Position numbers and translations under genes: made by a program. Source: Bemisia tabaci (taxonomy: Eukaryota; Arthropoda; Insecta; Hemiptera; Aleyrodidae). From it: a stretch of 64,000 nt of DNA. Shown here in pieces: positions 46,810 through 58,805 of this stretch (position 1 is its first letter; each line of letters begins with the position of its first letter). The notes beneath the pieces are model-generated. The model was not told the DNA's origin. It did not search any database and worked only from the letters and a program-made list of their open reading frames with translations. The stretch lies in contig NC_092793.1 of NCBI RefSeq assembly GCF_918797505.1, positions 5,838,366 to 5,902,365 of the forward strand, written 5' to 3'.

Positions 46810-47415
46810 GTTCACTTGATCATTGAATTTTAATGCGCCCGAATGAGCTTGAATGGTCCTGATCATTGAATTTCAATAAGCTTGAATGATCCTGATCATT
46901 GGATTTCAACGAGCTTGAATGATCCGGATCATTGGATTTCAATGAGCTTGAATGATCCTGATCATTGGACTTCAACGAGCTTGAATGATCCGGATCATTG
47001 GATTTCAACGAGCTTGAATGATCCAGATCATTGGATTTCAACGAGCTTGAATGACCCGGATCATTGGATTTCAACGAGCTTGAATGATCCTGATCATTGG
47101 ATTCCAACGAGCTTGAATGATCCGGATCATTGGATTCCAACGAGCTTGAATGATCCGGATCATTGGATTCCAACGAGCTTGAATGATCCTGATCATTGGA
47201 TTCCAACGAGCTTGAATGATCCTGATCATTGGATTCCAACGAGTTTGAATGATCCTGATCGTTGAATCCCAACCAGCTTGAATGATCCTGATCGTTGAAT
47301 CCCAATCAGCTTGAATGATCCTGATCGTTGAATCCCAACCAGCTTGAATGATCCTGATCGTTGAATCCCAACCAGCTTAAATTCTCCTGATCGTTGAATT
47401 CCAATGAGTCAAGGT
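46810..47415. repeat. 33-bp tandem repeat array with palindromic core
   Basis: About 18 units of 33 bp containing AATGATCCGGATCATT, an internal palindrome, plus GAGCTTG. Because 33 is a multiple of three and the unit has no stops, both strands stay open: 127 codons with NDPDHWISTSL units on plus and 161 codons with DHSSSLESNDQ units on minus. This is a by-product of the repeat, not a gene. Confidence 0.9.
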
Positions 47416-49145
47416 CTCGGTCTGATGAGAATGTATTATAAAAAGATGGTAAAAAGTATAGAAGCAAAAGTACATGGATATCCATTCTCACTTTGCAGTT
47501 TTTCTTCAACAGAAAAATGAAGGGGAAAAAATAAAAAAAAAACAAAAAAACATATGATGATAGAAAAAGTTAAAAAAACACAGACTTACCAGAAGTTTAT
47601 CCAATTCCTCCTGAAGTAAGCTCATCCTCCGCCCTATTACAGCAACAGTGTGAATGTAGGTAGTATAATAAAAGTAGTTTGAAAGGTGAAAATTTTTGCT
47701 ACAAACCATCTCCCACACGCTGTCAAGAATTCAAACCACAAAACAGTCATGATGGGAGAGGCTCGTAGCTTTGCCGCCGAGTTGCAGAGCTGCTGCGAGG
47801 ATTCTTTCCATCGACAACTGAAAAATTTAACTAAAATGGAACATGTTAAATTAACAGCATAACCAGAAAAATGTTGAATTGAAGAATTAGCCGCGCGTTT
47901 AGAATTGCATAAGCAATGTCGCTGTTGCTGTTACTCTGATTTAAAAGAAAGAAACAAGCAAAAATTACATTGGGATACAGGGTATGAAATTGGCTTTGTC
48001 TCTGAAATAATTAATTTATCTTAGATTGTGCTTTGAAGTGAAATAAGGCAATAGGTACTTACAATTTTGTGCTTGCGTGTTTGTTCAAATGAAGCATCAT
48101 CGATGGAGAAAATATTAAAGTAAAATTGTGTCCTCGGAACACAAAGCAGTGCATTTGATGGCTGGAGCACAACTCACAGGTATAAGGTAAGTTCATACTG
48201 ATAACTTGTTAAACGGACCAGGTAAAAAACAAGAGATAGAATTTAAGCAACACAGACGAAAAATCTGAGCGGCGACACGCTATTGATACGCAGGCAGCAA
48301 CGGTAGCAAGACTGATCAGACCAAGTGGCGAATACCGCGAGCCCTCGGCCGTTACAGGTTCGGGGGTGGAATTTCCATATCTTCCTTGGCTCAACGGTCA
48401 TCTTCTTTTGTTTTCCTCACGCAGCAAACGAGTGGCGGGAGGCGGGGAAGTAATGGCGTTGCTACATTGCTGAAATATTTTCCCACCCTCCTGTCTTAAG
48501 GATTGCTATGATTATGATTATGTCAATTTCTCGTCTCTTTTTTTATATTATCATGTAAGGCTCATTTTTTTTTACTGTCATAAGGCTAATCTTAAGAATC
48601 TTCGGGAAAAGCTAGTGAGAGAGAGGCCCTACTTTCCTCGAAAATTGAAATCCTCTGTTCTGTAATTTCTCTTCAATGTCGCTTTAAATTCTATTTATTG
48701 TTTTTCCCCTTGACCATTTAACAAGTTATCAGTATGATGTTACCTTATACCTGTGAGTTGTGCTCCAGTCATCAAATGCACTGCTTTATGTTCCGAAGAC
48801 ACAATTTTACTTCAATAAAATTTTCTCCATCGATGACACTTAATTTGAACAAACACTCAAGCACAAAATTGTTATTACCTACTGCCTTGTATCACTTCAA
48901 AGCACAATCTAAGGTAAATTAATTATTTCAGAGACAAAGCCTATTTTATACCCTGTATCCCAATGTAATTTTTGCTGGTTTCTTTCTTTTAAATCAGAGT
49001 AACAGCGACATCGCTCATGCAATTCTAAACGCGCGGTTAATTCTTCAATTCAACATTTTTTTGGTTATGCTGTTACTTTTATATGTTTCTTTCTCAGTTA
49101 AATTTTTCAGTTGTCGATGGAAAGTATCTCTGCACTTCTGCAGCA

Positions 49146-49397
49146 CTGCGTGCTAAGGAAGAACGCCGGATGAACATCGCGAGAGTTGCCAAATTTCCCT
49201 TGATAAAACATGTATTTTTGAAAATATTCATTTATTTTTTTTCTAGACTAGTTCAGATATTTTAGATTCAATTGCGTACAAAATTGTCTAAAAATTTGGA
49301 AAGTAATATTCGCAATTTTCCTAATAAATTTGGTTTTTATCGGAGGAAACTTAGCAACGTCTGAAAGCTTACATGGCGTTCTTCCTTAGCACGGCAG
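49146..49397. mobile_element. Element A11, inside element AA
   Basis: CTGCGTGCTAAGGAAGAACG to CTTCCTTAGCACGGCAG. Flanks AGCA on both sides. The opposite arm of AA (about 47765-47820) shows the uninterrupted sequence. Confidence 0.85.
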
Positions 49398-49904
49398 AGC
49401 AGCTTTGCAACTCGGCGGCAAAGCTACGAGCCTCTCCCATCATGACTGTTTTGTGGTTTGAACTCTTGACAGCATATGCGAGATGTTTGTAGCAAAAATT
49501 CTCACCTTCAAACTACTTTTATTAAAGGTACATTCACGCTGTTACTCCAATAGAGCGGAGGATGAGCTTACTTCAAGAGGAATTGGATGAAATTTCTGGA
49601 GAATCAGTGTTTTTTTTAACTTTTTCCTTATTCCTTCATTTTTCTGTCGAAGAAAAAACTGCGAAGTGAGAATGGCTACCCATGTGCATTTGCGTCTATA
49701 CTTCTTACAATTTCTTCATAATAGATTCTCATCAGACCGATACCTACTTGAATATCCGAATCTGCTGAAGTGATCATATCATTGTGGTAGGTCCTAGAGT
49801 TTGACTCGATTAAGTATGTATTAAAGTTACATAGCAATTATATTAATGTAGAATAGTGGGAGGTAAAAATTATCCAAGTGACCCAATCAGATGCTGGCAT
49901 AGTA

Positions 49905-50345
49905 GTAGCTCATTCAACTTTAATAATCTGGATCGTTGACCTAATTAGCTTAGATGAGCCAGCATGTTGGGTCGTTCAATTTAATGCTCTTAATGATTCA
50001 GCTACGATAAGCCTGATCATTGGCCCAATGAGTTTGAATAAGCTGATAAATTGAATCATTCAAATTGAATGATCCTGATCATACAAGTTGAACGATCCAA
50101 CAAGTCGGCACATTCAAGTTGAACGATCCAACCAGTTGGCAGATTCAAGTTGAATGATCCAATGGGCCAGCGTATTCAAGCGCATTGGGTCAAAGATCCG
50201 GATCGTTCGACTTGAACGATCCGGATCATTCAAGTTGAATGATCCAATAAGTCAGCGCATTCAAGCTCATTCGGGATCATTGATGCTCATTGAAGAATCA
50301 TTCAAACTCATTCAGGATCATTGAAAATCGAACGATCCTGAATGA
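49905..50345. repeat. Degenerate GATCATTCAA-type repeats, right end of AA
   Basis: Irregular repeats of GAATGATCC, GATCATTCAAGTTGAA and AACGATCCGGATC. They are the counterpart of the regular array in the left arm, but have lost the 33-bp spacing. Confidence 0.75.
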
Positions 50346-50377
50346 GCTTGAATGGTCCATTTTTTCTCGGGAAGCAG

Positions 50378-50700
50378 CGGTGATCGCGATAAGTTGCGAT
50401 TTGATCGGATAATGTAGCGCGATTTTATCGATTTCGATTCGTTGCAATATTTATTATCGGATAAAAAATTGGGATTTCATCTCTTGGAATAAAATCGCGA
50501 TTTCTTTGACGGCAATTTATCGCAATTTTAGAGAACAAAAATCGTGATAAATAACGATAAAATTTTGATTTTATCAAACGACATTTGAAAGAGATAAAAT
50601 TGCGACAGGGTCGATGATAATCGCTCAGATGTTGATGATCCTCGCGATTTTATCGTAAAAAAATTGCGATTTAATATCAAAATATCGCAATTTTTCCGTT
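50378..50700. repeat. Region packed with GCGATTTTATCG-type motifs
   Basis: Directly right of element AA. In about 320 bp, motifs such as TCGCGAT, ATCGCGATT, TAAAATCGCGATT, TTGCGATTT and ATCGCAATTTT recur on both strands at irregular spacing. It is not a clean tandem array and has no clear ends. It may be a diverged satellite or another palindromic element. Confidence 0.6.
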
Positions 50701-50850
50701 CAAAAATGCTATATGGTAAGGCAAAAATAATCTACCCGCTGAGAGAGTATGCAGATATAATGTATAAGCCCTTGGAGAGCTTCTCAGATAATTATTTTGT
50801 ATTCATTTTTTTTTCTGTCGATAGAATACGCTCCATAATAAAGACGTGGC

Positions 50851-51732
50851 CAGGGCCGGATTTTCCTACTTGCCGCCCATGGGCCGCCTGTATTTTGCCG
50901 GCCCCTCTCATTCGTTTTGAAACATTAAGAAAAACCATCAAGTGAACATGCCACCGGGGGAGGGGTGCATAAGACGCTTTTACTCGTTTTGAACACATTT
51001 TTTGGGAAAGCCCTGTCAACACTACTAGCAAAAGGTCACAGAACTTTGCGCGAAATTCAAGTTTCGTAAACCTATCTCTAATGCACAAGGCCTTCCATTC
51101 ATAAGAAATGAACGAAAAAACTATGAAAGAACAAACATGAATTTGGTTTAATGATTTTAACTTCCGCCGCCGCGCCGCCGACCGCAACGTGTTTGGCGCA
51201 ATGCGTGAAGTATTCACGCAGTCTTGTAGGCGCTATGCGTTTCACGCTGACCGTACTGTGTTTGGCGCAATGCGTGAAGTATTCGTGCAGTCTTGTAGGC
51301 GCTATGCGTTTCACGCTGACCACAATAACCGCACTGTGTTTGATGCAATGCGTGAAGTATTCGTGTAGTCTTGTAGGCGCTAATATGTGTTACATGCCGA
51401 CTGCCGCGCCGAGAGCTTCTCTTTTTCATCTCAAGTCCTCGTCATCATTTTTCCCTAAGTCGCGCCGTTCCAGACCAAATTGTGTGTTCGGTTTCTCTCT
51501 TTGCTCGACTAATTAAAGGTGCTGTTTTTTGTATCACTGAAAGGCGACAAAATTAGAAATTACTATTCTCTCAGGAAATGAGAGATTTTGTAGACTTTTC
51601 TTGTTTGTAGTTTTTTTTTCTAAATCCGATTTTTTTTTATTCCTACATTTAAAAAAATTGCAAAATTTGCCGCCCCCTAGATTTGCCGCCATGGGCCGCG
51701 GCCCATGTGGCCACCCCCCGAATCCGGCCCTG
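50851..51732. mobile_element. Element C2, hAT-like non-autonomous (882 bp)
   Basis: Ends CAGGGCCGGATTTT and ATCCGGCCCTG. The flanks are GACGTGGC and GACGTGAC, 7 of 8 matching. Same internal array as C1, with three GCGCAATGCGTGAAGTATTC-type units. It lies in P5CS intron 2. Confidence 0.85.
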
Positions 51733-51740
51733 GACGTGAC

Positions 51741-52944
51741 TTACTTTTCCTACAAAAACATCGCAAATTCTTATGCAGGTGCATCCCAAATCGACTATTA
51801 AAAGTATAAAAGGATTAGTCCGCGAGGTCAATTTAAATTTGATGTGTTTTAATGATAATTCAAAATTAATAATTGATGCAAAAACAAACTGGTGAGACTA
51901 ATTTTACTTGCAATTATTAATATTTCAATTCAAACAAAAATGCACTTATGCGCCTTTTCCTTCAAGTACCTCTTATTATTCTGCGGCTTGCAAGAAAGAG
52001 TCGTAAGTAAATGTATACATTTATCAATTAGTTTGGTTTTAGTGTTTAAAACCGAGATACTTAGTTTTCTGAATGCACTGCCGAAATATCTACCATTTTA
52101 CGAAAGTCGTCAAAAATTCAAAATTATCTGTCAGCTGACCTTACTCGCTGAAGTTAAGCTAGTTTAAACACAGGTGCCTATTAATTAATAAACGGATGGT
52201 AATTTCTCAGCCTAAAGATACGTGCGCACCCACCCGAAGCATAGCGTCAATTACTCAAAAGGAGTAATCACATTTCCGAATCCTGTTGATTCAGCAAATA
52301 ACCTTAAAAGCCCAGTTTGCATAGGATAGCAAACGTGGGTAAGCACCCAGCGGAAGCATATAGGGCCCATTTGTCAATATCAAGGATGATATCAAAGATA
52401 TTGGAGAGAGGGAATTGAAACTAAGTTAATGGGATGCGGAGTACGGAATAGTGGAGCTGCTCCAACTTGACTTTGTTGGCACATCGGTGAGTTTGATAAC
52501 CAGATCCATACCGAGAGCGAGACCACGGCAAATGTATTAAGCAATCGAATGAATGCACCATGTGGTTCAATAATTCTGAGTTAATTTCATCATGATGTAC
52601 GCTAAATTTCCATGCCTAGGTGTCACTTCAACTCAACGTTCCTCTCCATGTTTCGAACAGACGCGGCAATAATTGGGCGTGTGTGCGCCAGAGAAAACTC
52701 CATAAATGAATTAAACAAAAAATAATTATATTTGGCTCGTCAATCCTGTGCAAGTAATTCCACTTGATTTAGTTATTTTTTAATGCTCTCATTTTGCATA
52801 AGTAGGTCCAATTGTGCGAATAAATCCACGGTGCCACCTTGCCGTTTTATTCAGTAAATGTATTATAAACTATGATAAGGTCTCTATTTACGAATAATGG
52901 GCACCAAAAGGCAATTCCTCATTTTTCTCTGAGTATAATTAATA
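51741..52944. other. P5CS intron 2, nothing firm
   Basis: A fragment of family X near 51948 is the only repeat recognised. Confidence 0.4.
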
Positions 52945-53162
52945 AATGGACACCATATTCTGTGTCAAAACGAAATGCTATGTGTCGCATCGATTGGTTC
53001 CATTTTTTTAGCGACTCGTCATTTTTCTCGAATTATGAGGTCGCAGTTCTGTTGTTGGAAGACTAAAAGATTCACTTACGGATTTTGACAAGTAAATTCA
53101 ATGTAATATAGGCGTGGGTTTTTGGAGGAAAAATATCGCATTCGATACTGATATCAAATGTA
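52945..53162. mobile_element. Element M2, single-arm fragment
   Basis: ATGGACACCATATTCTGTGT through TCGCATTCGATACTGATATC matches the left arm of M1. The other arm is absent. Confidence 0.65.
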
Positions 53163-53564
53163 TAGTCATGTCATTACCATGAATCTAATTTCTATAAAGG
53201 AACACATTTTTGGAGTTGGTTGGTTTTCGAACTAAACGATGAAATAATGGTTTATTTTTTATGGTTACTTTTGCTTTCTTTTGAAGTAAGAGACTTACGT
53301 AGGACCGGACTTGACCTTCTTCCCCTTAAAAAGCTTACGTAACAACACTCGAATGGGCCTTTATCAGCGATAAATCCCTTCACTGTATAAATTAGAGGCT
53401 ATTTTAAGTCTCGGCGCGGCGAGGCAACTTCGCGCTGGAGGAGGAATGCTCGGAATGACGGTAGAGTTTGTCGTCCTTTTGTGACGTCAACAATTACAAT
53501 TACCAGAACGTCATTATCACCCCCAACCAGTGGCATCCCCGACGGGCTCGTGGAGGGAGCCAAA

Positions 53565-53820
53565 CTGTCGTGCTAAGGAAAAACGTCGTATGAACATTCG
53601 AGAGTTGCCAAATTTCTTCCAACATAATGTGTATTTTCAAGGAAAATTATGGACATTTTTCCTTGATATTATCAGGGAATTTGGGTGAAAGTGCAAACAA
53701 AATTATCTGGAAAATTTGGAAGGAGAATGTTCATGAGTTCACCAGGAAATTCGTGTTTTTTTTCAAAGGAAATTTGGCAACGTCTGAAGGTTCATACGGC
53801 GTTCTTCCTTAGCATGGCAG
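53565..53820. mobile_element. Element A12
   Basis: CTGTCGTGCTAAGGAAAAAC to CTTCCTTAGCATGGCAG. 4-bp duplication CAAA. Confidence 0.85.
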
Positions 53821-53910
53821 CAAACTTGGGGAGACCCGTCGACGGCGTCAGAAATTGAGATCCTATGTCGGGATCGGCAACCGCGGGGGTGGTCACTCCA
53901 CTCCTCGCAT

Positions 53911-54032
53911 GGACGTATTTCTATCAAACGGAACTATGTGCATTAAGACGTGAGCCCTGAGACCCGTAAGAATGTATGAATAACAGAGCTCACGTCATGA
54001 TGCACATAGTTCCGTTTGATAGAAACACGTCC
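53911..54032. mobile_element. Element H6 (122 bp)
   Basis: GGACGTATTTCTATCAAACG to its near-perfect complement. The flanks GCAT and ACAT match at 3 of 4. Near-identical layout to H4 and H7. Confidence 0.8.
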
Positions 54033-54226
54033 ACATGGGATGCGCACGCTGATCATTTTCAGCTTCTGAAGTGCTGCAGCGCGCGCCGTTCCGGGATACT
54101 TGCCTGTTAAGTGTAATAGGGGCGCCGAGTCCTGTCGAACGCTGTTGACACGTCTCCCAGGGCTTATTTAGACATGTCGCAGGCAAATAGTCAAATCAGG
54201 CATGTGATAACAGTTCCAATTAAATC

Positions 54227-54645
54227 ACACCGAAAAAAAAATCTCGGTGTATTTACTAAGAAAAGGGTAAAATTACCAAGAATTCAGGGTTTTATTTGAT
54301 CCCAGTTTTTCTTGGTAAAATTACCATTTATGGAATTGGTAATTTTACCAAGAAATCTCGGTAAAATTATTGAACTTTCTCGGTAATTTTACTGGACCCC
54401 GGTAATAACGCCAATATTTTTTATCGACTGTGGTAGAATTACCGAGATAAAATGGCAAAGTTACCAGGAATTGATTACCAATAAAAACAGGAAATTCTTA
54501 CCTGAAAAAACCAGTAAAAATACCGGTTTCTAGGTAAGCTTACCAGTCTGTCTTGGTAAAATTACCAATAATTGGTATAAAAAAGTGAGATGGTAAAGAT
54601 ACCAACGGACCTTGGTAAAGACGCCGAGAATTTTTTTTTCAGTGT
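54227..54645. mobile_element. Element Z: repeat of GGTAATTTTACC motifs
   Basis: Ends ACACCGAAAAAAAAATCTCG and CGAGAATTTTTTTTTCAGTG. The interior is a run of near-palindromic segments of the type GGTAAAATTACCAAGAAATC, in both orientations. Noncoding MITE abutting the next element. Confidence 0.75.
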
Positions 54646-55103
54646 AATGTCCATTTTCCCAGTCTTCAGTTTTTTTGAGTTGATAATACTTTTATAGAGT
54701 TGAATCAAACATAAAAGTGAGGAAAGGACTTGTTCTGGAACTAAGATAACCCACACTGCCAAGCTAAGGAAGAACGCCGTATGAACCTTCAGAAGTTGCC
54801 ACATTTCTTTCAATTAAGACCTAATTTACTGGGAAAATTATGAATGTTTTCCTTCGACTTTTCCAGGCGATTTTGTTCGCAAGTTTGTTCGCAAAATGTC
54901 TGAAAATTTCAAGAAAAAATACGCATAATCTTTCTCAAAAACACATGTTTTATACGGGGCTATTCGGCAACTCTCGAATGTTCATACGGCGTTTTGCCTC
55001 AGCACGGCAGCATAGACGAGTATTAACGCCACTTTCGTGGTTGCATCCAACTCCAAAAAGTATTATCAACTCAAAAAAAACGAGGACTGGAAAAATGGAC
55101 ATT
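54646..55103. mobile_element. Foldback element with AATGTCCATTTT ends, host of A13
   Basis: Arms 54646-54693 and 55055-55103 pair over AATGTCCATTTTCCCAGTC and TTTTGAGTTGATAATACTTT. Without A13 the element is about 205 bp. Confidence 0.75.
54756..55010. mobile_element. Element A13, inside a foldback element
   Basis: CTGCCAAGCTAAGGAAGAAC to GCCTCAGCACGGCAG. The flanks CACA and CATA match at 3 of 4. It sits in the loop of the 54646-55103 inverted repeat. Confidence 0.8.
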
Positions 55104-57687
55104 AGCGCAGCGGTTTTCGCACATCTTGATTCAATTGTAAGATGCACATTTTTATAATGAAGTATTGCCAACATTAGTACACAATTATTCATTTTAATAG
55201 TAGCAACAGAACCAAAACTTGTAATTCAAGTAACATTATTTACACTATCTGTCTAGGCATTCGACGAAATGTCTGATTTGATTGTATTATATGTCTGGGA
55301 CAGACACACGACGAATTGTTGTCATCAGTCGATATCGCCTTCAGTTTCGTAGGATACTTCACCGCCTACACTGGGGTGAAAATACCTTGGAGTCAATATT
55401 TATATTAAAAATCATTATGCATCTTAATACCAACTCACAGGATACCTATTGCTTATCGAACATTGATGGAGCATTGCCTCACATTTTCTCAGAAAAAAAC
55501 CTCGATGGAAACTTTTGGATTGGATGCAAATGTTTCGTATCTTGACTTGAATAAAATGTTTAAATATTTCGTACTAAAAATAAATAAATTTAATCCAAAG
55601 CTGGACTAAAGTTCGGGTAGTGCTACAAAATTTGGACTAGGAACCTTATTTTTCGGGATACTACCCCAATTAATTGAAAATATCCATGTCCTCCACTCAT
55701 GCTCTTTTTCCCGTGGTAATTTAGATTAAATCACCGATAAAGATTTTAAAAAAAGCAACATAATTCAACTGTTCTGTACTGAAAACGAGACCTGTGTAAA
55801 AGTCTTGAATGTGTAAAAATTAATATACATAGTTTCAGGAAAAGCAGCCGTATGGCGTATTTTACTTTCAGAGACCCAGGGATCAGCCAAGAAAGCAGGC
55901 AGAAAAAATAACTTTCTATAAAGAAGCACTGGCACTGCCTAAAAATAGCTTCAAATGAAAATGAGAAAGACTTTTACTATCCACTCGCAGCTTTTTTGGG
56001 GGCACCGGAGTGTCCCACCCGTCCGTTTAGAACACTAATCCAAGATAGCTTTTCCGTTCGATGGGTCAAATGGGACGAAAAATGCTAAGAAAGGCGAAAA
56101 AAGATGCGCTGCTAACTGGATTCCGAAACAGGCGTCTGAGTTTTCGATATGTAAATACCGAGCGTAAGTGCCGGAGCCCTTCTAATAATCCAATCTAATC
56201 ACTGCAATATGCCCTTCTGAACGCTTCGAGATAGCCGTGGCAACTGTGTTTTTAGTGTTAACTTGACCCTTTTTATGGGTTGCGCGACGCAGATAGGGTT
56301 AAAAGAGGCAAAATTACGTGACATAGCTCAAGATTCAGATTCCGCAGCTCGGGCCGAAAATTTACTTAGCTTATCTGAGAGCCTTTATTCCTCGCCCCTT
56401 CTATGCTCCGCTTTCTAGAAACCCACCCCCACCCCCTCCGTCATCCTCCTTCGTCTTTATCTCGTCCCTTGCACTAGGGGGTGCTCCATTGCAACATGAT
56501 TTCTCCCCGAGATTTAGATTTTTATAGTCTTGGACTTTCTTAACCTTCCGGATCTCGCGCGAACCCTCTCTGCCGCGAAAAAAGTTGAATTACTCAAAAA
56601 AAAAACGTCCGCGGCAGTGACTTAGTATCTTCCTGTTTTTTTTTTATAATTATGCAGTGCAGCTGTTTTCGGAGTGATAAGATTTTTATATAGGGAAAAC
56701 AAATGCTTCCTCTTAATGCTGCCCCTTACTTACGTAACGCACTCTCTCGGCATTTTTGACCCCTCCCGCCTATAACGCTTTTGTGACAGAGGGCCCTATC
56801 CTTTAACACGTTCGTATAACCAAAATGGCGTAACGCACCCCCCCCTCCTTCGCCCTCTAGAGCGTTACGTACTTTAGGGACGATCCCTTTAGTGCGCTAC
56901 GTGAACGAGCGATTTGAGCTGAATTAGACTATTTAATGTAATGCTATTTTTACAGTTGGTATTTGATGCTATTAGTTTTTCATTGGCTAAATTGATTTCT
57001 AACTTAATGCCAACTTTGTGGCATACCTTTCCTTTTTTCATGAAAAATTTTACTACAGTAATATTCACATGACTGTTTGATGAACTCTAATTATCTCTGA
57101 CTTTATTGAAATATTGAAATAGCTTAATCCGGACGCTTTATTTTTCTGATTGAACCATTACAAATCAAATCACTTAAGATTTCCAATTTTCTGAATCCTT
57201 TATTCTCGATACTCCTCAAGTGCGACGGGAGAGAGGCTTTTGATCTTTTTCGACTAGTAGACACGCGTAGTATGTCGATATTCAAAGGAAAAAACCGCGC
57301 ATTTCAATTGCAGTTCCGCTCACATTTCATTTTAATGAGCAAAACCAAACACTCGTACAATTTATAATACTTCTCTTTGACCGTATTTAAAGCACTCTTT
57401 ATAAAAATTACTGAAAAATAATAATTTTCCATTTGAAAAGATAGAGTATGGCCAGAGGTCCTGAAACGATACATTCGATGTAAAGTATTTTCTAGATGCA
57501 TCATCAATAAAGCCACTTGGAATTCACTTTGAATCTTGAGCTACCGTCCCAGCACATTTTCCTATAGTAAGAATGTAATGTAATTGTTCGTTTTTCGTGC
57601 ACTGGTAAAAATTGATGAGTGAAATTCGGTGCCAGAGTCTCTCTAACGCTCAAAAACCCCGAGTGTCATGAATGTGAAGTGAAATTA
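55104..57687. other. P5CS intron 2, unique stretch
   Basis: No repeat pair found except a motif around TAACGCACCCCCCCC / CCCTCTAGAGCGTTACGT (56829-56872). Its neighbour at 56757-56825 resembles 22028-22096 (TTTGACCCCTCCC, then CTATCCTTTAACACG). Confidence 0.4.
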
Positions 57688-58805
57688 CACCGAGAAAAAG
57701 TGAAGTTGATTTAACATTCTGGATGTAAAAAAAGTGTGCGAGACAGGGCCGGATTTACTTACTTGCCGCCCATGGGCCGCCTGTATTTTGCCGCCCCCTT
57801 CTCATTCGTTTTGAAACATCAATGAAAGCCATCAAGTAAACGTACCGGAGGGGGAGAGGCGTGTAAGACACGTTTACTCGTGTTGGTCACATTTCTTGTG
57901 AAAGCCTTGTCAACACTACTAGCAAAAGTTCACGGAACTTGGCGCGAAAGTTAAGTTCCGTAAACCCATCTCTGTAAGGACAAGGCCCTCCATTCATAAG
58001 AAATGAACCAAAAAATTATGAAAGAACAAACATAAATGTGGTTTAATAATTTTAACTTCCGCCGCCGCGCCGCGCTGACCGCACTGTATTTGGCGCAATG
58101 CGTGAAGTATTCCTACAGTCTTACATGCGCTATGCGTTTCGGGCCGACCGCTGCTGCACGCACTGTTTGACGCAATGCGTGAAGTATTCATGCAGTCTTG
58201 TAGGCGCTATGCGTTTCACGCTGCCCGCTGCCGACCGCAGCGACCGCACTGTCTTTGGCGCAATGCGTGAAGTATTCACGCAGACTTGTAGGCGCTAATA
58301 TGTGTTACATGCCGACCGCCGCGCCGAGGGTTTTTCCTTTTCATCTCACGTTCTCGTCATCATTGCTCTCTGCGCCGCGCCGTTCCAGGCCAAATTCCGT
58401 GTTCGGTTTCTCTCTTAGTCTTAACTCGACTAATGTAAGGTGCTGTCTATTGTATCGCAGAAGGACGACAAAATTAGAGATAGACTCTCAGGAAATGAGT
58501 GATTTTGTCACCTTTTCTGTTCGTAATTTTTTTGTCTGAATCCGATTTTTCTTTATGGCTACATTTAAAAAAAATTGCAAAATTTGCCGCCCCCTAAATT
58601 TGCCGCCATGGGCCGCGGCCCATGTTGCCACCCCCTTAATCCGGCCCTGGTGCGAGAACTTACAAAATGCGAAATTGCCCGCTATAGCAGTTACTTTTGC
58701 AGTGCCAAGATGTGAAACTAGCTGCTGCGGCGGGTAATTCATCTTTTTATAAGTTCTCACACACTGTTTTACATCCAGAATGTTAAATTAACCTCACTTT
58801 TTATT
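57688..58805. mobile_element. Element B2, split by C3
   Basis: Left part 57688-57743 and right part about 58650-58805 match B1 in order, including GTGAAGTTGATTTAACATTC and the inverted end. The outer terminus CACCGAGAAAAA resembles those of several other families in this window. Confidence 0.8.
57744..58649. mobile_element. Element C3, hAT-like, inserted in element B2 (906 bp)
   Basis: Ends CAGGGCCGG and CCGGCCCTG. An exact 8-bp duplication GTGCGAGA lies at 57736-57743 and 58650-58657. Removing C3 plus one duplication restores the element B sequence seen uninterrupted at 3414-3622. The interior has the family's repeated units (three or four diverged copies). Confidence 0.9.

Larger units (their letters stand above)
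46706..50371. mobile_element. Element AA: 3.67-kb foldback element with subterminal repeats
   Basis: The ends CCCGAGAAAAATGGA and TCCATTTTTTCTCGGG are inverted. The two sides match in reverse over most of their length: 47420-48225 pairs with about 48700-49745, for instance around ACAAGTTATCAGTATGA. The unpaired loop is about 48226-48700. The left arm ends in a clean 33-bp tandem array, and the right arm has a degenerate version (49905-50345). Element A11 interrupts the right arm at 49147-49396. No transposase was recognised. It lies in P5CS intron 2. Confidence 0.8.

Noticed and set aside
46820..47305. Long open frame on the minus strand, and a 127-codon one on plus at 46882-47265
   Set aside because: Both are produced by a stop-free 33-bp tandem repeat at the end of a foldback element. 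The same DNA is open on both strands, so there is no coding evidence.
46840..47400. Possible CRISPR array
   Set aside because: Repeats are contiguous with no unique spacers, the unit is palindromic, and the genome is eukaryotic.
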